NCBI GenBank assembly: GCA_018350325.1
Contig: JAEVLN010000017.1
Span: 682,001 to 746,000, forward strand
Length of the DNA stretch: 64,000 bases
Direction: 5' to 3'
Source of the DNA: Globodera rostochiensis
Lineage: Eukaryota; Nematoda; Chromadorea; Rhabditida; Heteroderidae
Both the position numbers and the translations under genes were made by a program. Below the pieces are notes generated by a model. That model was not told the origin of the DNA, ran no database searches, and was given only the letters and a program-made list of their open reading frames with translations. The number at the start of each line of letters is the position of its first letter. Positions within the stretch are counted from its first letter, which is position 1. Positions 21,392 to 32,959 of the stretch are shown here, in pieces.

Positions 21392-23966
21392 ATGTCTTTC
21401 TGCCGCGGTCCCAACACTTTCTCCGTTCCGGCCCAACTTTTTCGTGAAAACAGAATTCGTCTGGTGACGGCGTTGCGCCAAAAGTTGGGCGGTGCTGCGG
21501 CCGGGGCCTGCGTTTTGTTGGAGGGCGGGAAAGAGTGCCAGCGGTACAACACTGACGCGAATGACTCCCCGTTTAGACAGGTGCCAAACAAAAAAGTTAG
21601 GACGATGGGATGACGGCATCTTTTAATTTGTTTTTTTTTTTAGAATTTTAAGTTTTTAATTTAGGAGTCTTATTTCTTTTGGGCATTTGGCGTCCATGAA
21701 GAGGGTCAGTTTGTTTCTACACCGATTTGAATGTTGTTTTGAAAAGGTTTAATTAGAAGTCTATAAGACTTTTTCTTCACATTCCTCCCTTTTTTTTGTT
21801 GAATAGATTATTCTTCCCAGATTGCTACGCCGCAATTGATGTTGCAAGTGGAAAATCGGCCATTTTCCCGCCAAAACTGAGCCCGGATTACGAAATTTGG
21901 CTTGGAAAGTTCGTTTTTTGTGCTATTTGTATGTTCTTATTTTTGCGTTTATTTTACTTTTTTTAAAGGATTCTGCCGGAGAAATGGTTTCAGGACAAAT
22001 ACCAGGTTGCTTGCTGTTTCCATTTCACTAAAGAAATCAAAAAAGTTTTGCGTAAAAATTGAAATTTTGTTTAGGTTGACCACGTTCATTTCCAAACGGG
22101 CGGCGCGGAAATTGGAGAAGTTTTGCGTGGCCTGTTCAACGCCAAAAAATTGCTTCTTTTGGCTAGTCAAATATAAATTTTCATTGCAAATTTTACCGTT
22201 TCAGAAAGCTGACAATACGGACAGTGGCAATGTGTTAGAGCCCGCCAACTTGCCGGGGTTGGACAGGTTTAGCACTTTTTGTTGAAGAATTCATAATTTG
22301 ATATTTTAAATTCCTTTTTTGTTTAGTTTTTGCACCGATGTGGCCACTCTTTACCCGGTGATGGCCGAACTTCGCGTCATTAAAACGGATTTTGAGTTGG
22401 CGGTGCTCCGTTACGCGTCAACAATTGCCAACGAAGCGCACAAAGAGGTGCCGTGGCGAACGAATAAATTAACAAAAAAAAATTTTTTTTGATTGTTTTT
22501 GAGATTTTTTTTAACCCTAAGAAAGAGAGTGTCTTTTTGCGCTTGAAGAGTCGAATTGGTCCATTTTTGTTCAACTTTTTTAAGGTTATGCGACGCGTTC
22601 GGCCTGAAATGTTCGAATATCAATTGGAAAGGTTGGGAGAATTGTGGCACAACAGCACCCAATTTTACATAAATAATTTGTTAATTTCAGTCTGTTCCGT
22701 CACATTTCCTACTCCACGGGCGGCTGCCGTCACTTGGGCTACACGTGCATTGCCGCGACGGGTCAAAATGCGGCCATTCTCCACTACGGCCATTGCAACG
22801 CACCCAACGACAAATTGATAAAGGACGGCGACATTTGTTTGTTCGACATGGGCCCCGAGTACAACTGCTACAGTGAGACGGACTTTAGAAAATTTGTTTT
22901 TTATTATTTTTTGTCGTCAAATTAATGCGTTTTCATTTCAAAGCTTGTCCTGGAAATTTTCTTCATCACAAATCTTTAGCCTCCGACGTCACTTGCTCAT
23001 TTCCGGCCAACGGCAAGTTTAAGGAAAATCAGAAAGTCATTTACAATGCCGTCCTGCGCGCGAATCGGACTGTGCTGAGCGCTGCAAAGCCCGGTTTGTT
23101 TTTTTGAACAAAACAACTTTCGGCATGCCATAAAACGTTGTGCCAGAATAAAAGCGGCCAATTATTTGTTCTTTCATTTTAATTTCCTTTTTCGGCGTTC
23201 GATGGAATGATATGCATTTGCTGGCCGAAAAAGTGATGTTGGAGGATCTGAAAAGTGCGGGCATTCTCCGGGGCGACGTCGCCGAAATGGTGGACAAACG
23301 CCTCGGCGCCGTTTTTATGCCGCACGGCCTCGGGCATTTTATGGTGGGCAAACGGAAATGCCATAGGCATTTTTGTTAGCTTTTGGTGAGAACATTTGCC
23401 AACAATTGACTGTTTCCTATGGAAAACCGTCGGACTTCATAAATATTGTTGAAAAACGGTTCCATTTTAGGGCCTCGATGTGCACGACGTTGGCGGGTAT
23501 CTCGGGGTCAGTTTTGTTTTGCGTCTCACTCAAATATTTTGTTATTTTACCAGGATGCGCTGCCCCGATCGGACAAACCGGGACTGAAGAGTCTCCGGAC
23601 CACGCGGACGCTGAAGGAGCGCATGTGCATCACCATTGAGCCGGGCTGTTACTTCATCGACACGGTGCTGGACAAAGCCCTTGCCAATCCGGAACTTTCC
23701 CAATACTTCAATGTCGACCGTTTGCGCGAGTTCCGTGGCGTTGGAGGGGTGGGCTAAAACTTTTACAATTTTTTTATGATGCTATATGCTTTGATTGGTT
23801 TCAGCTAAATCGTTAGCAAATTTTCTGGATTCATTTTCAATTTTTTGAGGTTCGCATTGAGGACGATGTGATCATTTGGGAAAAAGGCAACGAGAATATG
23901 AACGCGGATGTGCCGAGAACGGTGGAAGAGATTGAGCATTTTATGGCCAATGCAAAGAGCCTTTAG
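21392..23966 (+). CDS. Xaa-Pro dipeptidase (prolidase)
   Basis: Cytosolic metallopeptidase (M24 family) that splits dipeptides with C-terminal proline, useful in collagen turnover. The N-terminal half has [62 protein letters not shown] and [17 protein letters not shown]. The catalytic half has [50 protein letters not shown], then the metal ligands: Asp in LFDMGPEY, Asp in SSDVTCSFP, His in [17 protein letters not shown], Glu in [10 protein letters not shown] and Glu in [15 protein letters not shown]. All five metal ligands appear intact. The stop is at 23964. Introns are short with GT-AG ends. Order and length agree with animal prolidase, and the start matches the family N-terminus. Confidence 0.92.
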
Positions 23967-24199
23967 GGGGGGGGGGTGTGTGCTTATGTTTGCAAATATA
24001 TTTGTATGGATGGAATTTAAACATTATCATTTTTATTATTTATTCACTTAACTTAATTAATTGTCTTATGTTTGCAAATTTACATAGTGACAATAATAAA
24101 AGGAAATATTCGATGCTATTTGTTTTTGCAGGGAAACTCGAGTTTGCGAATGAAGGTTCTGATCGCCGAAAACCAACAATTTGCCAATTTCCTGAAAAT

Positions 24200-26330
24200 T
24201 TAAGATTATAGGAAATGGTGCGCTGCCCTCTGCTAATTATTAACGTAGCATATCGTCCCATCTCTAAAATAATATATAAATGCAAAAATGATTTGTCGAA
24301 AATGAATTTTGGATTTCCGTCAAATTTGATCACTTTTCTTGCCATCGCTCGGCATTCATTTCGAATGGTTCGGTTGACGAATGGGCGGAATGCCTGGATC
24401 GAATAAAATTGAAATAAATTAAAATGTTTAAATACCCAACTTAATTAACGTAACGTACCAAACATCAAATAATCACAGTAAAAGCCCGCAATAATTAGTG
24501 CTTTGCTCATCGGCAAATGCTGCATAATCGAGTAAAGCACAAAAGTGGCCACATTTGTACCATTTATGGCTACCACTTGAATAAACACCTCCGTTTTTTA
24601 TTTTTATTAAATTTATTTCAAAAAAAAATTTAGTTTAAATTACAATTTGGCGTAGTCAGTGCTTGAAGATTTTTTGCTTTTGGTCGGCACCTTAAAAAAG
24701 GACAGATTTTGGGGGGGGGGGGGCTTTAAAAAAGCAATTTTATTAACTTTTTGGAAGATCGAATTTGTTGGAGCAACAATTGTTGCCGCCGGCTGCGGTT
24801 GGACGATGAAGCTCTTTTTTATTTTCTGTTTCCGCAAAAACAGCGCAAAAATTAAAGAATTAATGTACTTTAAAGAAATAATATTTTTTTAAATAAATAA
24901 AAAAGGGAATATTCCCACGTCTTTGGGGTCGACGGGCACATTGCCAAAGTCCTGGTACGGGTTCATAAACCAATTTCCATAAGTTGGAGCAAAAACGGCC
25001 GGCTTCACCATGTAAAAATCGTAAAGTCCGAATATTGAAGAGGCCATTGTCCAGAGCCAGGCGCGCCCTCATGAAACCATTAAATTTATTAAAAATATAT
25101 TTATAATTTGAAATTGTTTTACCCGAAAATAAAAATTTGCCAAATTTGGGAGAAATTATTTCGGCAAGGCGATCCAAAGCCAACAAAAAATTGGCACTCG
25201 ACTCAGCGGCGAACAGAGCTAAACTATTTTTAATAATTCAAGTCGATTAAACATTCTTTACCGGCACCGCAAGAAGCAATGAAAAAATTGAACATCGGAT
25301 TTGAACAGAACACAACGCCAAACAGACTGTAGATGCCGGAGAGCAGTCCCTGGATCGGCAACAGGGATGGGCGGAAATTTATTTTCAAAAAACGGAAAAC
25401 GGAAAAACGGAAATATTTTTTTTAACGGAAAACGTAAAACGGAAAAAAAGGGCCAAAAACAACGGAAAAACGGAAAACGGAAAAATTCTCAAATAAAATA
25501 AAAAAATTATTTTTTTTAAAAATAATTTATTTAATAAATATTTTTTGAAATATTAACAGTAGTTATTTTTAAAAATTTTGAAGGGTGTCTTTTTTTCAGC
25601 AACCTTCTGAATCTAAAGCTTTTGGGTGGGGGGGGGGGTCGGCGGTGCCGATAGGCGCCGCCGGAGAAAATTTTGAAATTTTCGACTCAATTTGTTAAGG
25701 ATTTGCAACCAAAATTTTAAAAAATTCGGCAATTTTTGAAGCTTATTAGGAGTGGCAAGGTCCGGCGGCGCCGATAGGCGCCGCCGGAAGAATTTTTTTA
25801 AAAAACTTAACAAGATTTGTTAAGAAAATCGCTCCAAAAATGAAAATGGAAAACAAAATCCCCCAAATGTTTTTTGATTTCGTCCAACAAAAAATGAATG
25901 AAAAGCTTGTGAATTGTCATCTAAAATGTTTGTTTGTAATTGGAAAAAGTTAAAAAGAATTTTTAAAAATTGTTTAACCACCGTAACTATACAGAAAATA
26001 AGAAATAATCACTGACACTGTCGGGGATCTGAACCCCCACCCACACTTATCTCCCCACACCAACCACTCACCATTACACCACAACCAAACAGCGTTACAA
26101 TCCTCCAAAAATCCCATTCTTAGGGGTGTATATTTTTTCCGTTTTTTCCGTTAAAAAGGGCATTTTAACGGAAAACGGAAAACGGAAAAAAAGGCCCAAA
26201 AACAACGGAAAAACGGAAAACGGAATTCCGCCCATCCCTGATCGGCAACATCAAAACGTCCGTGACGCCGCAAGGCAAACATAAAAATGTCTTGGGGAAG
26301 GGCCAACTTTACAAAAATCCGAGAAATCTT
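24200..26330 (-). pseudogene. 7TM chemoreceptor-like gene interrupted by a MITE
   Basis: Multi-exon membrane protein. The upstream part of one exon (from about 26318) encodes CLPCGVTDVLMLPI. After the inserted element (25362-26240) the same frame resumes with IQGLLSGIYSLFGVVFC and PMFNFFIASCGA. Next come LFAAESSANFLLALDRLAEI (TM3 end with a DR-like motif), WLWTMASSIFGLYDFYMV, FVLYSIMQHLPMSKALIIAG, and a basic C-terminus (FRPFVNRTIRNECRA) near 24340-24400. This fits a nematode serpentine receptor, class not certain. The insertion plus its 8-bp duplication adds 887 bp (not a multiple of 3), so the gene is disrupted here unless the insert is spliced out. A hydrophobic open region at 26766-27092 may be its first exons or another gene. 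Confidence 0.6.
25362..26240. mobile_element. hAT-type MITE inserted in a 7TM receptor exon
   Basis: The 879-bp element has terminal inverted repeats CAGGGATGGGCGGAA...TTCCGCCCATCCCTG and an exact 8-bp target duplication ATCGGCAA (25354-25361 and 26241-26248). Blocks of GGAAAACGGAAAAACGG lie near both ends. The interior holds two copies of the GGCGGCGCCGATAGGCGCCGCC motif and a tRNA-like stretch on the minus strand (about 26010-26095, with A-box-like TGGTGTAATGG and B-box-like GGTTCAGATCC). No transposase is encoded. Confidence 0.9.
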
Positions 26331-27266
26331 TTCGTAATTAGGATTTGATTGAATGAATGGCACAGATTGCCGACACATTCTTTTTTTAGACAATTTAACA
26401 ATGGATGAATGAAATGGCATTTTCTTGCAATCTTTTCGTGTTTGGCAATGTTCTCTTTCGATTGAATTATGGCACAAAATTTTTTTGGAAATAATCACTC
26501 AAAAATTTGAAGTACGACACGAATAATTTGCAATTATTCTGCAATTTTTAATTTTACGGAGAAATAATGCCTTTTGGTTGTTTCTAAATTAATTCGGGGA
26601 ATTTGAAATTAATTGTCTGAGGTGAAACACTGAATTTGAAATAACATAAATTTACTTTCAATGAATTAAATGTAATTTAATTTCATTTAAACTAATAATA
26701 TTAACTCGAAAAAGTATTTGGTTTGAGTTAACTCTTTTCAATTATTCAAATCGTACGTTACTTAATTACCTAACACGCCCATTTTTAGCCAATTTTTTCT
26801 TTTTCACCTGCTGAACAGTGAAAACATAGCCAATTAGTAATCGAAGAACTGTAAAAAGATTAAAAAGGATAATTTGTTTTTGTATTTTTATATCAAAGAT
26901 TGTTTCATCAGAATGTCGCCTTCGGTTGGAGTGAAAGTGTGCCAATTCGTTAATAATATAACGCCGCAAGTGTTGCCGAGAAACATAAAATTGGCCAAAT
27001 CGAAGAAACATTTTAGTGAATACAAAAGTTATTTTTAGGGAGACAAATTCTGCACAATTGCAAAGAATTTGAATGAATATAATTAAACTCAAATAAAAAT
27101 CAATTAATCGAACATTTTTAGCATAATAAATATTAAATTAAATGTTTATTCAAAATGGGCGTTTAAAAAAGCCCTTTTGTGTGAAGAAGACATTAAAATG
27201 TTTCAAATGAATAACAAAAAACGCCAAACAAATTGTGATGAATTCTGACAGCATCAGAACATTTAC

Positions 27267-27526
27267 TAGGGCCGAGTTAAATGTTTTGAAAAAATATAAA
27301 AATTAGGGTGCATTTTTGGTCCAAAAAAAGGTCCCTTTTTTAGGGGTGAATTTTTCTTGAGAAATTTTCCATAAAAATGCCGAAATATTGATTAAAAAGG
27401 TGAAAATGGCGTAATATTGAGTGACTAAAAAGTCTAATTCAAAATTTCGTTGAAATGAATACAATTTCTGGGCTTCTCTCGTCAAGCCCATTTCGCAAAA
27501 AATAAAACCTGAACAGCTCGGCCCTA
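27267..27526. mobile_element. TAGGGCCGAG-ended MITE abutting the CHK kinase-like gene
   Basis: The 260-bp element starts TAGGGCCGAGTTAAATG and ends CAGCTCGGCCCTA. Inverted ends match over TAGGGCCGAG and imperfectly further in. The flanks (ACATTTAC and CTCATTAC) resemble each other only loosely. The minus-strand kinase reading frame ends on the TAG that is the first three bases of the right end of this element. Confidence 0.6.
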
Positions 27527-29425
27527 CTCATTACACTTGGCTTGCCCAATGTTCTCGTACTGCTCGCGCCCCTCCTCGAACAACGTTTCCATTCTTTCCA
27601 TTAAATTGTTTCTGTGCATGTCATTCTTCGACTGGGGGAATAGTGTTGGAAAGCAAAGAAACACAAAAGTAAGTTCAAAATGACGCTGTAAGGACCAAAA
27701 AGCTTTACGATGACCAATCGCCATGCTTTCCCCAACCTGTTCTTCAAAGAGAGCCTTTCTCAATTCGTTGGAGTACTCCACGGAGGGCAAAATGTTCAAT
27801 TTGCGGCACTCCTCCTGAACAGTGTCAAAGTACAAATCCTTAAAACGGGAAACGGAATTGAAATTGGGACTCCCCCCCCCCCCTAATGCTTTACCAGCCA
27901 TTCGTTCATCCGCTCCTTTCTCAGCGGGGCATTCACACCGCTGAAGATGATCCGGATCACATCGCTTAGTCCAGTACCTTTGGTGTCAAATTGTTGATCA
28001 CTTTTTGATGTGATTTCATTGTACAAACGCACTTTTGTGGCACGTTTGCCAATCAATGATCGAACTCAGTTCATCTCCCGCCCCTCCATTCTCTGTCCGA
28101 TTGAAAAACAAATTGTTGCTCCAAAGGTCACCATGACTAAGCACCGGACGAATGCCTTAATTAAGTAATCGAATTCAATCCATCGGTTATTATTGTTAAT
28201 TAAGAAGGGTCGGAAATGATCTAAAACCCAAAACAGACCGGTCCCGAGTCAAATTCTATTGCTTTCTCACCAAAGCGTTTGTGCACATCCGTCTTCAATT
28301 TGTTGTGAACCGCCATAAATGCCCTCAGCGTCTTTTCGTGTCGATAAAAATATGGCGAGCCCATGTTCAACACTCTCTCCACCAATTGCTCCTCCATTTC
28401 GTCCAATCGACCGTACTCAAAAACACGAAACCGCGACAACAAATCGCGGGGAAGCGTTGCAGTGAAAGCGTGAAATTTGGCCAAATGGACAATGGTTGAC
28501 TCGACCTTTTTTGATAAAAAAACAGTTATAAAACATTTCATGCCGGGCCCAAAGTTTCTAATTTTGGCACCGCTCCGAAGTCCCGGAGTCCCTACGGCAC
28601 TGTCTGAGAAGGGCACTTGCCTGTCCGGCGGTCAGTCCTTCATAAAAGTCAGACTGAACTCCTTTCGTTGACACATCCTCCATCAACAGAAAGCCCCGTT
28701 CAATTTCTTCATGGTTCGGTAGATGCTGAACAGCAAATGGAATCGGCACAATGTGTAAAAGCTGGTGTGGAAGTCGGGGCACTATCTGTTGGTGGGTGGG
28801 TGGGGGGGGGAGATTTCATTGAATGGGGGAACAAAACGCTTTGGGAAGACCAGCTTGAAGAAGTTTGTCTCGAGGTCGCACATTTCGAACAAAAACTTGC
28901 GGACCTAAAAATACCAAAAATTGGTTCGGCCCCCAAACTCTCGCTGAACAAATCTTTTCAATGTCCCAGCCAATTTCAACTTCTCCCTGCACCGCATCGC
29001 TATTCCTTTTTCTCGCAGCATCTTCAAACGGATTCAGACGTTCCAGTTTGAATGATGAGGCCACCTGCTTACAAATTAGTGATTAATTTAGGTAAATTAA
29101 TTATTTCCGTTTCCGTTTAATTAGCTCCATCCAAAACGGAGACGGAAACTCTCAGCCGAACCTTCAGAATGGCGATGAATTTGCGTTCGTTGGTGAATTG
29201 GATGGAAATGCGGTGGATGGTGGACATTAAGCCTTGGCCATCGATGGGATTTGCCTCCACGGACTCGACGGCATTTCTCCCACCAGCGACAATTTCCGCA
29301 AATTGATCGCATTCGGCTTTCAGAGCGGCAATGAGAGCGCAGAAAGTGTGGGGAGTGCCCGGGACGGACTTCGAAAGGTCCTTCGTGTGGAGGGTCACCA
29401 ATTCGGACAGCATTGGAAAAGCCAT
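27524..29425 (-). CDS. CHK kinase-like (DUF1679, ecdysteroid/choline kinase-like) protein
   Basis: Predicted small-molecule kinase of the nematode-expanded CHK/EcKinase family. The first exon (about 29130-29425) has the family block DGQGLMSTIHRISIQF and KFIAILK. Later exons: CDLETNFFKLVFPK, VPIPFAVQHLP, GFLLMEDVSTKG, FYEGLTAGQ, STIVHLAKFHA, then the catalytic Brenner motif SHGDLWSNNLFF (28090-28150) and the metal-binding IIDWQTCH. The C-terminal exons give GVNAPLRKERMNEW and LYFDTVQEECRKLNIL, ending KCNE-stop at 27524. Catalytic Asp and Asn are present. Substrate is unknown; relatives phosphorylate sterols or choline-like molecules. The stop codon comes from the adjoining MITE end, so the original C-terminus may have been longer. 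Poly-G tracts sit in two introns. Confidence 0.82.
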
Positions 29426-29541
29426 TTCCCGTCTTGAGATGGGGGGGGGGGGATTTAAATGAACAACATTTCATTCAAATATGGAAAATATTGGAAAATT
29501 CAACTTTGAATTTGTAGCATTTATGCATTATATAGTCCATG

Positions 29542-29718
29542 TAGAGTAGGACGGGACCGGGATCTTTGGTAAAAACCGGGACAGGGATTGACCGGGGTCG
29601 TGAAAGGCGGAATCGGGGGGACTAGCATGTTGAACCGGGTCCGGGATTTCGATTTTTCAAAAAGCGGGATCGGGTTGCCAAAAAGCGGGATAATCCCGAC
29701 CGGTCCCGGTCTATTCTA
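29542..29718. mobile_element. Short MITE (TAGAGTAGG ends, ACCGGGA blocks)
   Basis: The 177-bp element starts TAGAGTAGGACGGGACCGG and ends CCGGTCCCGGTCTATTCTA. The flanking octamers AGTCCATG and ATTCCACG match at 6 of 8 positions, fitting a decayed 8-bp duplication. The interior is built of CGGGACCGGGAT-type repeats, related to the repeat at 13518-13698. Confidence 0.6.
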
Positions 29719-29729
29719 ATTCCACGAAC

Positions 29730-30717
29730 TGAGTATACATAGTATTATTTAACACTATGCGAATTTGAATTGTTGGTAATGTTAGCGATGACAGAATTCA
29801 TTCATTAAGACACAAATGACCGATTATGGATCACTAATAATAATTGACTGACTGATTGATTGAACTATATGAGATAAGAAAGAAGTTGTTGATGGGAAAG
29901 AAAAACTCTTTTTTGGGGTGAAGGGGCAGCAAGTCCAATCCATCTGGGAAATTGTATTTGCATTATCCAAATTTATTAATTGGGGGGTTCAGCAATTCTT
30001 TCCAAATTGACTCATACATTGTAAAAGTAATCATTTTATTTTTAATTTATACTTTAATCCCTTCATTTTAGTGTTCTTAAAACTTTTAAAAATTTCAGGC
30101 ATAAAAAATAAAATTCTAACATTTACATAAATAATTAGTTCATTTTTAGCTTCAATTACCTAAAAATTGGACGCATAAATCGTTAAATATTCCATTTTTT
30201 CTTGCGGCGGCACCTATCGGCACCGCCGAACCCCCGCCCCTTCCCAAAAAATAAAATTAAAAAATGGTTTCATTGGCAAATTCTGATGAAATCACTTGTT
30301 AAGTCCAATACACATCAATTTTGATTTAATTTAGAAAGACGATACAATACGATCGGAAAAAATTCGCTTTGAAAAAATTCAATTTTTCGAACTTAGGAAA
30401 CATTCAATGTGATTTTTAAATAATGCGTGTAACCGCGGGCGGTTAACGCGCTTATGAGATTTTGAGGACGGGCGGTTACGGTTAGGTTAAGAAAATTGGT
30501 AGCCGTGCCCACGCCTGCTGCTGGTAAAAGCAGAGGAAATGAAAATAAATTAAAAATTATTGCCAACACATTTCTCATGAACAACATTTTCTTTCAAGTG
30601 CATAATCAATCGACCATTTGGATAAAAAAACATCGGAATTTTTAATGATCTAACAGGGTTTAAAATCCAATATAACAGAATGTGATCTTTACAGCGATCG
30701 CCAAATGTTCTTTAGGC
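29730..30717. other. AT-rich intergenic DNA
   Basis: No gene supported. It carries one copy of the dispersed GGCGGCACCTATCGGCACCG motif at about 30206. Confidence 0.4.
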
Positions 30718-31251
30718 TTAGAGTTTGTTGTTTTGTTGGCTTTCCTTTTTTACATTTACTTTTACTTTTTTTTTGCTTCGATTGAGCCGAAAGAGGCGAT
30801 TAGGCTTTTTTCCTTTGCCCTTTTTAGAAGCCATATAATAAGCTGGCAAATTGCCGTGTTTCGCCACGCTTTTTGGAGGACCAAGGTGCGCTAAATTATA
30901 CACAATTTTGCATATAATTAAAGAAATTAAACGATTGAAACTGTTAAAGCGACACTTTTTTGTACCAAAGCCGCGATGCGAGGACAACAAAGTCGACCAG
31001 CTGCCGCCGCCGGCGCCTTCCCCGTCACTGTCACTTTCCTCCCAAAAGGGGTTGCCGCCGTCGTCATACTTTTGGACAAATTCCGCAATTCTTTGATCTT
31101 CCGCCGCCGCCTTTTCATCCTCAGTAATTTCATTGCGCGAACTCTTCAACTCTTTGCCCATATTTTTGTTTTCCAATTGGGCAGATAAAGTGGCATCAAT
31201 TCGTTGAAAAATGCAAAATACGAATAAAATTGTAACAAAAATGTTAACCAT
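30718..31251 (-). CDS. Secreted acidic-then-Lys-rich protein of unknown function
   Basis: The ORF gives 177 residues. It starts with a signal peptide (MVNIFVTILFVFCIFQRIDA), continues with a Glu/Asp/Lys-rich segment and an acidic patch (WEESDSDGEG), and ends with a strongly basic tail (KKGKGKKPNRLFR, SKKKVKVNVKK). A GT...TTTAG pair (about 30887-30962) would remove the only other hydrophobic stretch in frame and join GFGTKK to SHLGPPKSVAKHG, so one intron is likely. I do not recognise the family. A signal peptide with a basic tail could suit a gland-secreted effector or a matrix protein; that is speculation. The start is the first Met before the hydrophobic core. Confidence 0.55.
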   Translation of the reverse strand: MVNIFVTILFVFCIFQRIDATLSAQLENKNMGKELKSSRNEITEDEKAAAEDQRIAEFVQKYDDGGNPFWEESDSDGEGAGGGSWSTLLSSHRGFGTKKCRFNSFNRLISLIICKIVYNLAHLGPPKSVAKHGNLPAYYMASKKGKGKKPNRLFRLNRSKKKVKVNVKKESQQNNKL

Positions 31252-31282
31252 TTTAAACTAAAATATGTATTAAGGTATTTAA

Positions 31283-31390
31283 TAGGGATGTCGGAGAGTC
31301 TCGGTCTCGAATTTTGAGGTTAAGTCTCGGGGTCAAATTCCCGCTCTCGCTTCTCGATTCTCGGTAAATTTGGAGTCTCGAACATCGCTA
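31283..31390. mobile_element. 108-bp hAT-type MITE with exact 8-bp target duplication
   Basis: Starts TAGGGATGTCGGAGAGTCTC and ends GAGTCTCGAACATCGCTA (imperfect inverted ends). The flanking octamer GTATTTAA is duplicated exactly (31275-31282 and 31391-31398). The interior is near-copies of GTCTCGGTCTCG. It lies just upstream of the gene at 30718-31251. Confidence 0.85.
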
Positions 31391-31398
31391 GTATTTAA

Positions 31399-31776
31399 AA
31401 TCTGGGTTTAATTTGTTTATTTTTAGATGTAATAAATTGAATTGTTAATAAGAATAGCTCCATAAGTATTGTTGGAAATCTTTTAAAATAGAATATTTGC
31501 CATTTCATTTATCCATAAAAATTTCAGTCGATTAAATTGGCCAATAGTTGACTAGGGAAAAAGCTCCAGAAATGTGAGAGAATGTTTCTAATAATACTCT
31601 CTCATTTTTCCCAATCTCTCACTTTTATGTCCTCCCCGATTTAATAAAAATAAATCCATTGCACACTTTTAGGCTTATAATGTTATCATAAGTTCTAATC
31701 ATAAAAAGATTGAAAACGCTATTTATAAAACTTTTAACACTGTTGTTGAAGGGGGCGGGGGAGGGCATTGAAAATC
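31399..31776. other. Intergenic DNA downstream of the collagen gene
   Basis: No gene seen. It includes the collagen 3' flank. Confidence 0.4.
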
Positions 31777-32873
31777 TCACGCCATTTTCTTGGCTTTCTT
31801 CGCTCGGAGCGCAAAGTAAACGGTTGTGCGCAGCGGGCATGGGCAATAAGCGCCGTCGTGGCCCGGCTGTCCCGGGGTACCGACGTTGCCGAACTGTCCG
31901 GGCTCTCCTTGGCTTCCCGGCTCTCCTGGGACACCGGACGGCCCGGGTGGTCCTTGGCCTCCGGGTTGTCCAGGCTCTCCGGGCTCACCAGGAATTCCAG
32001 CTTCACCAGGGCTTCCGGGCGGTCCAGCGAGGCCAGGCAGAGGAACGCTTAAAGAGTGAGATTCAGAATTTGGCATCACGCTTATTTATAAGCAATTCAT
32101 CCATTCATTCTTACCTGCTCGATCCTGGCGTCCCAGGCTGACCGGGACAGCCCGGTGCGCCGGGCTGCCCCGGTACTCCGGCTGGGCCAGACGGCCCCAT
32201 TGGTCCGGGCGGACCCTCCTGGCCCAGGTTTTGTGCTGGCTGTCCAGGCATTCCGTCACTTCCCGGCGGGCCAGGCTGTCCCTGCTCGCCGGGTTGTCCC
32301 GGTGCCCCTGCTGGACAGGTAAGACATTCGTTGGAGGCGCCAGCACATAATTGTTGAGATCCGGGCTGTCCATCAACGCCTGGCAGTCCAGACTCTCCGG
32401 GTTGACCTGCAGGACCCGGAGGACCGGTAGGACCAGGCGTGCCGGGCACACATTGGGGCTGCTCCAAATGGCAAACGCACTGGAGCGGCAGTCCCTCCTG
32501 GCGTTTGTGCCTCAGAAAAATGGAGTTAAACGGATTTGACCCTTCCGCATTCGGTGGAATGAGCAGGTTTTGAGCGCCCATCAGATCAGTCCATGCCGAG
32601 TCGGTGTCCACTCGAAAGGCCTTTAATAATTATAATAAACGACAGGGACTCCGACAGAAAACGTCGAATTGGAGACAAACTCTCAAATTGCAACTTTTTG
32701 CCTTCGATATGTAAAATTTCTTAGTGAGTTCAATTCACTTGGACAGTGTCGAGAACGCGCAAATTCAATGCGTTCATTTGTTGGCTCAGCCGCGGGATGA
32801 CGATCAGCACGGAAATGATGGCCCCGGCGGAGCAAAGAAAAGCCAATCCGATCAGTGCCTTTGTCTCCTGCAT
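31777..32873 (-). CDS. Cuticle collagen
   Basis: Extracellular structural collagen of the nematode cuticle. Three exons in consistent phase: 32739-32873, 32115-32620 and 31777-32047, 303 residues. The N-terminus has the nematode cuticle-collagen domain: a membrane-spanning signal anchor ([20 protein letters not shown]) followed by [18 protein letters not shown] subtilisin-type cleavage site (RHKRQ) precedes the mature chain. Gly-X-Y blocks are interrupted and flanked by Cys residues ([31 protein letters not shown]) that would crosslink chains. The C-terminal non-collagen tail is short and basic (RAKKAKKMA). A TATA box lies about 70 bp upstream. Subgroup not assigned. Confidence 0.93.
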
Positions 32874-32940
32874 GGCCCTGGAAATGTGCGGCATTCAAAC
32901 GGTGGGGGAGAAATGCTTCTTTCTCAAATGGCACCAAAAT

Positions 32941-32952
32941 TCCTTTTATATA
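32941..32952 (-). promoter_or_regulatory. TATA box of the cuticle collagen gene
   Basis: The minus strand reads ATATATAAAAGGA about 70-80 bp before the collagen start codon, in the expected place for a strongly expressed, moult-regulated collagen gene. Confidence 0.6.
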
Positions 32953-32959
32953 TTTGACG

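Noticed and set aside
31710..32141. 143-residue plus-strand ORF
   Set aside because: Antisense shadow of the cuticle collagen Gly-X-Y exons.
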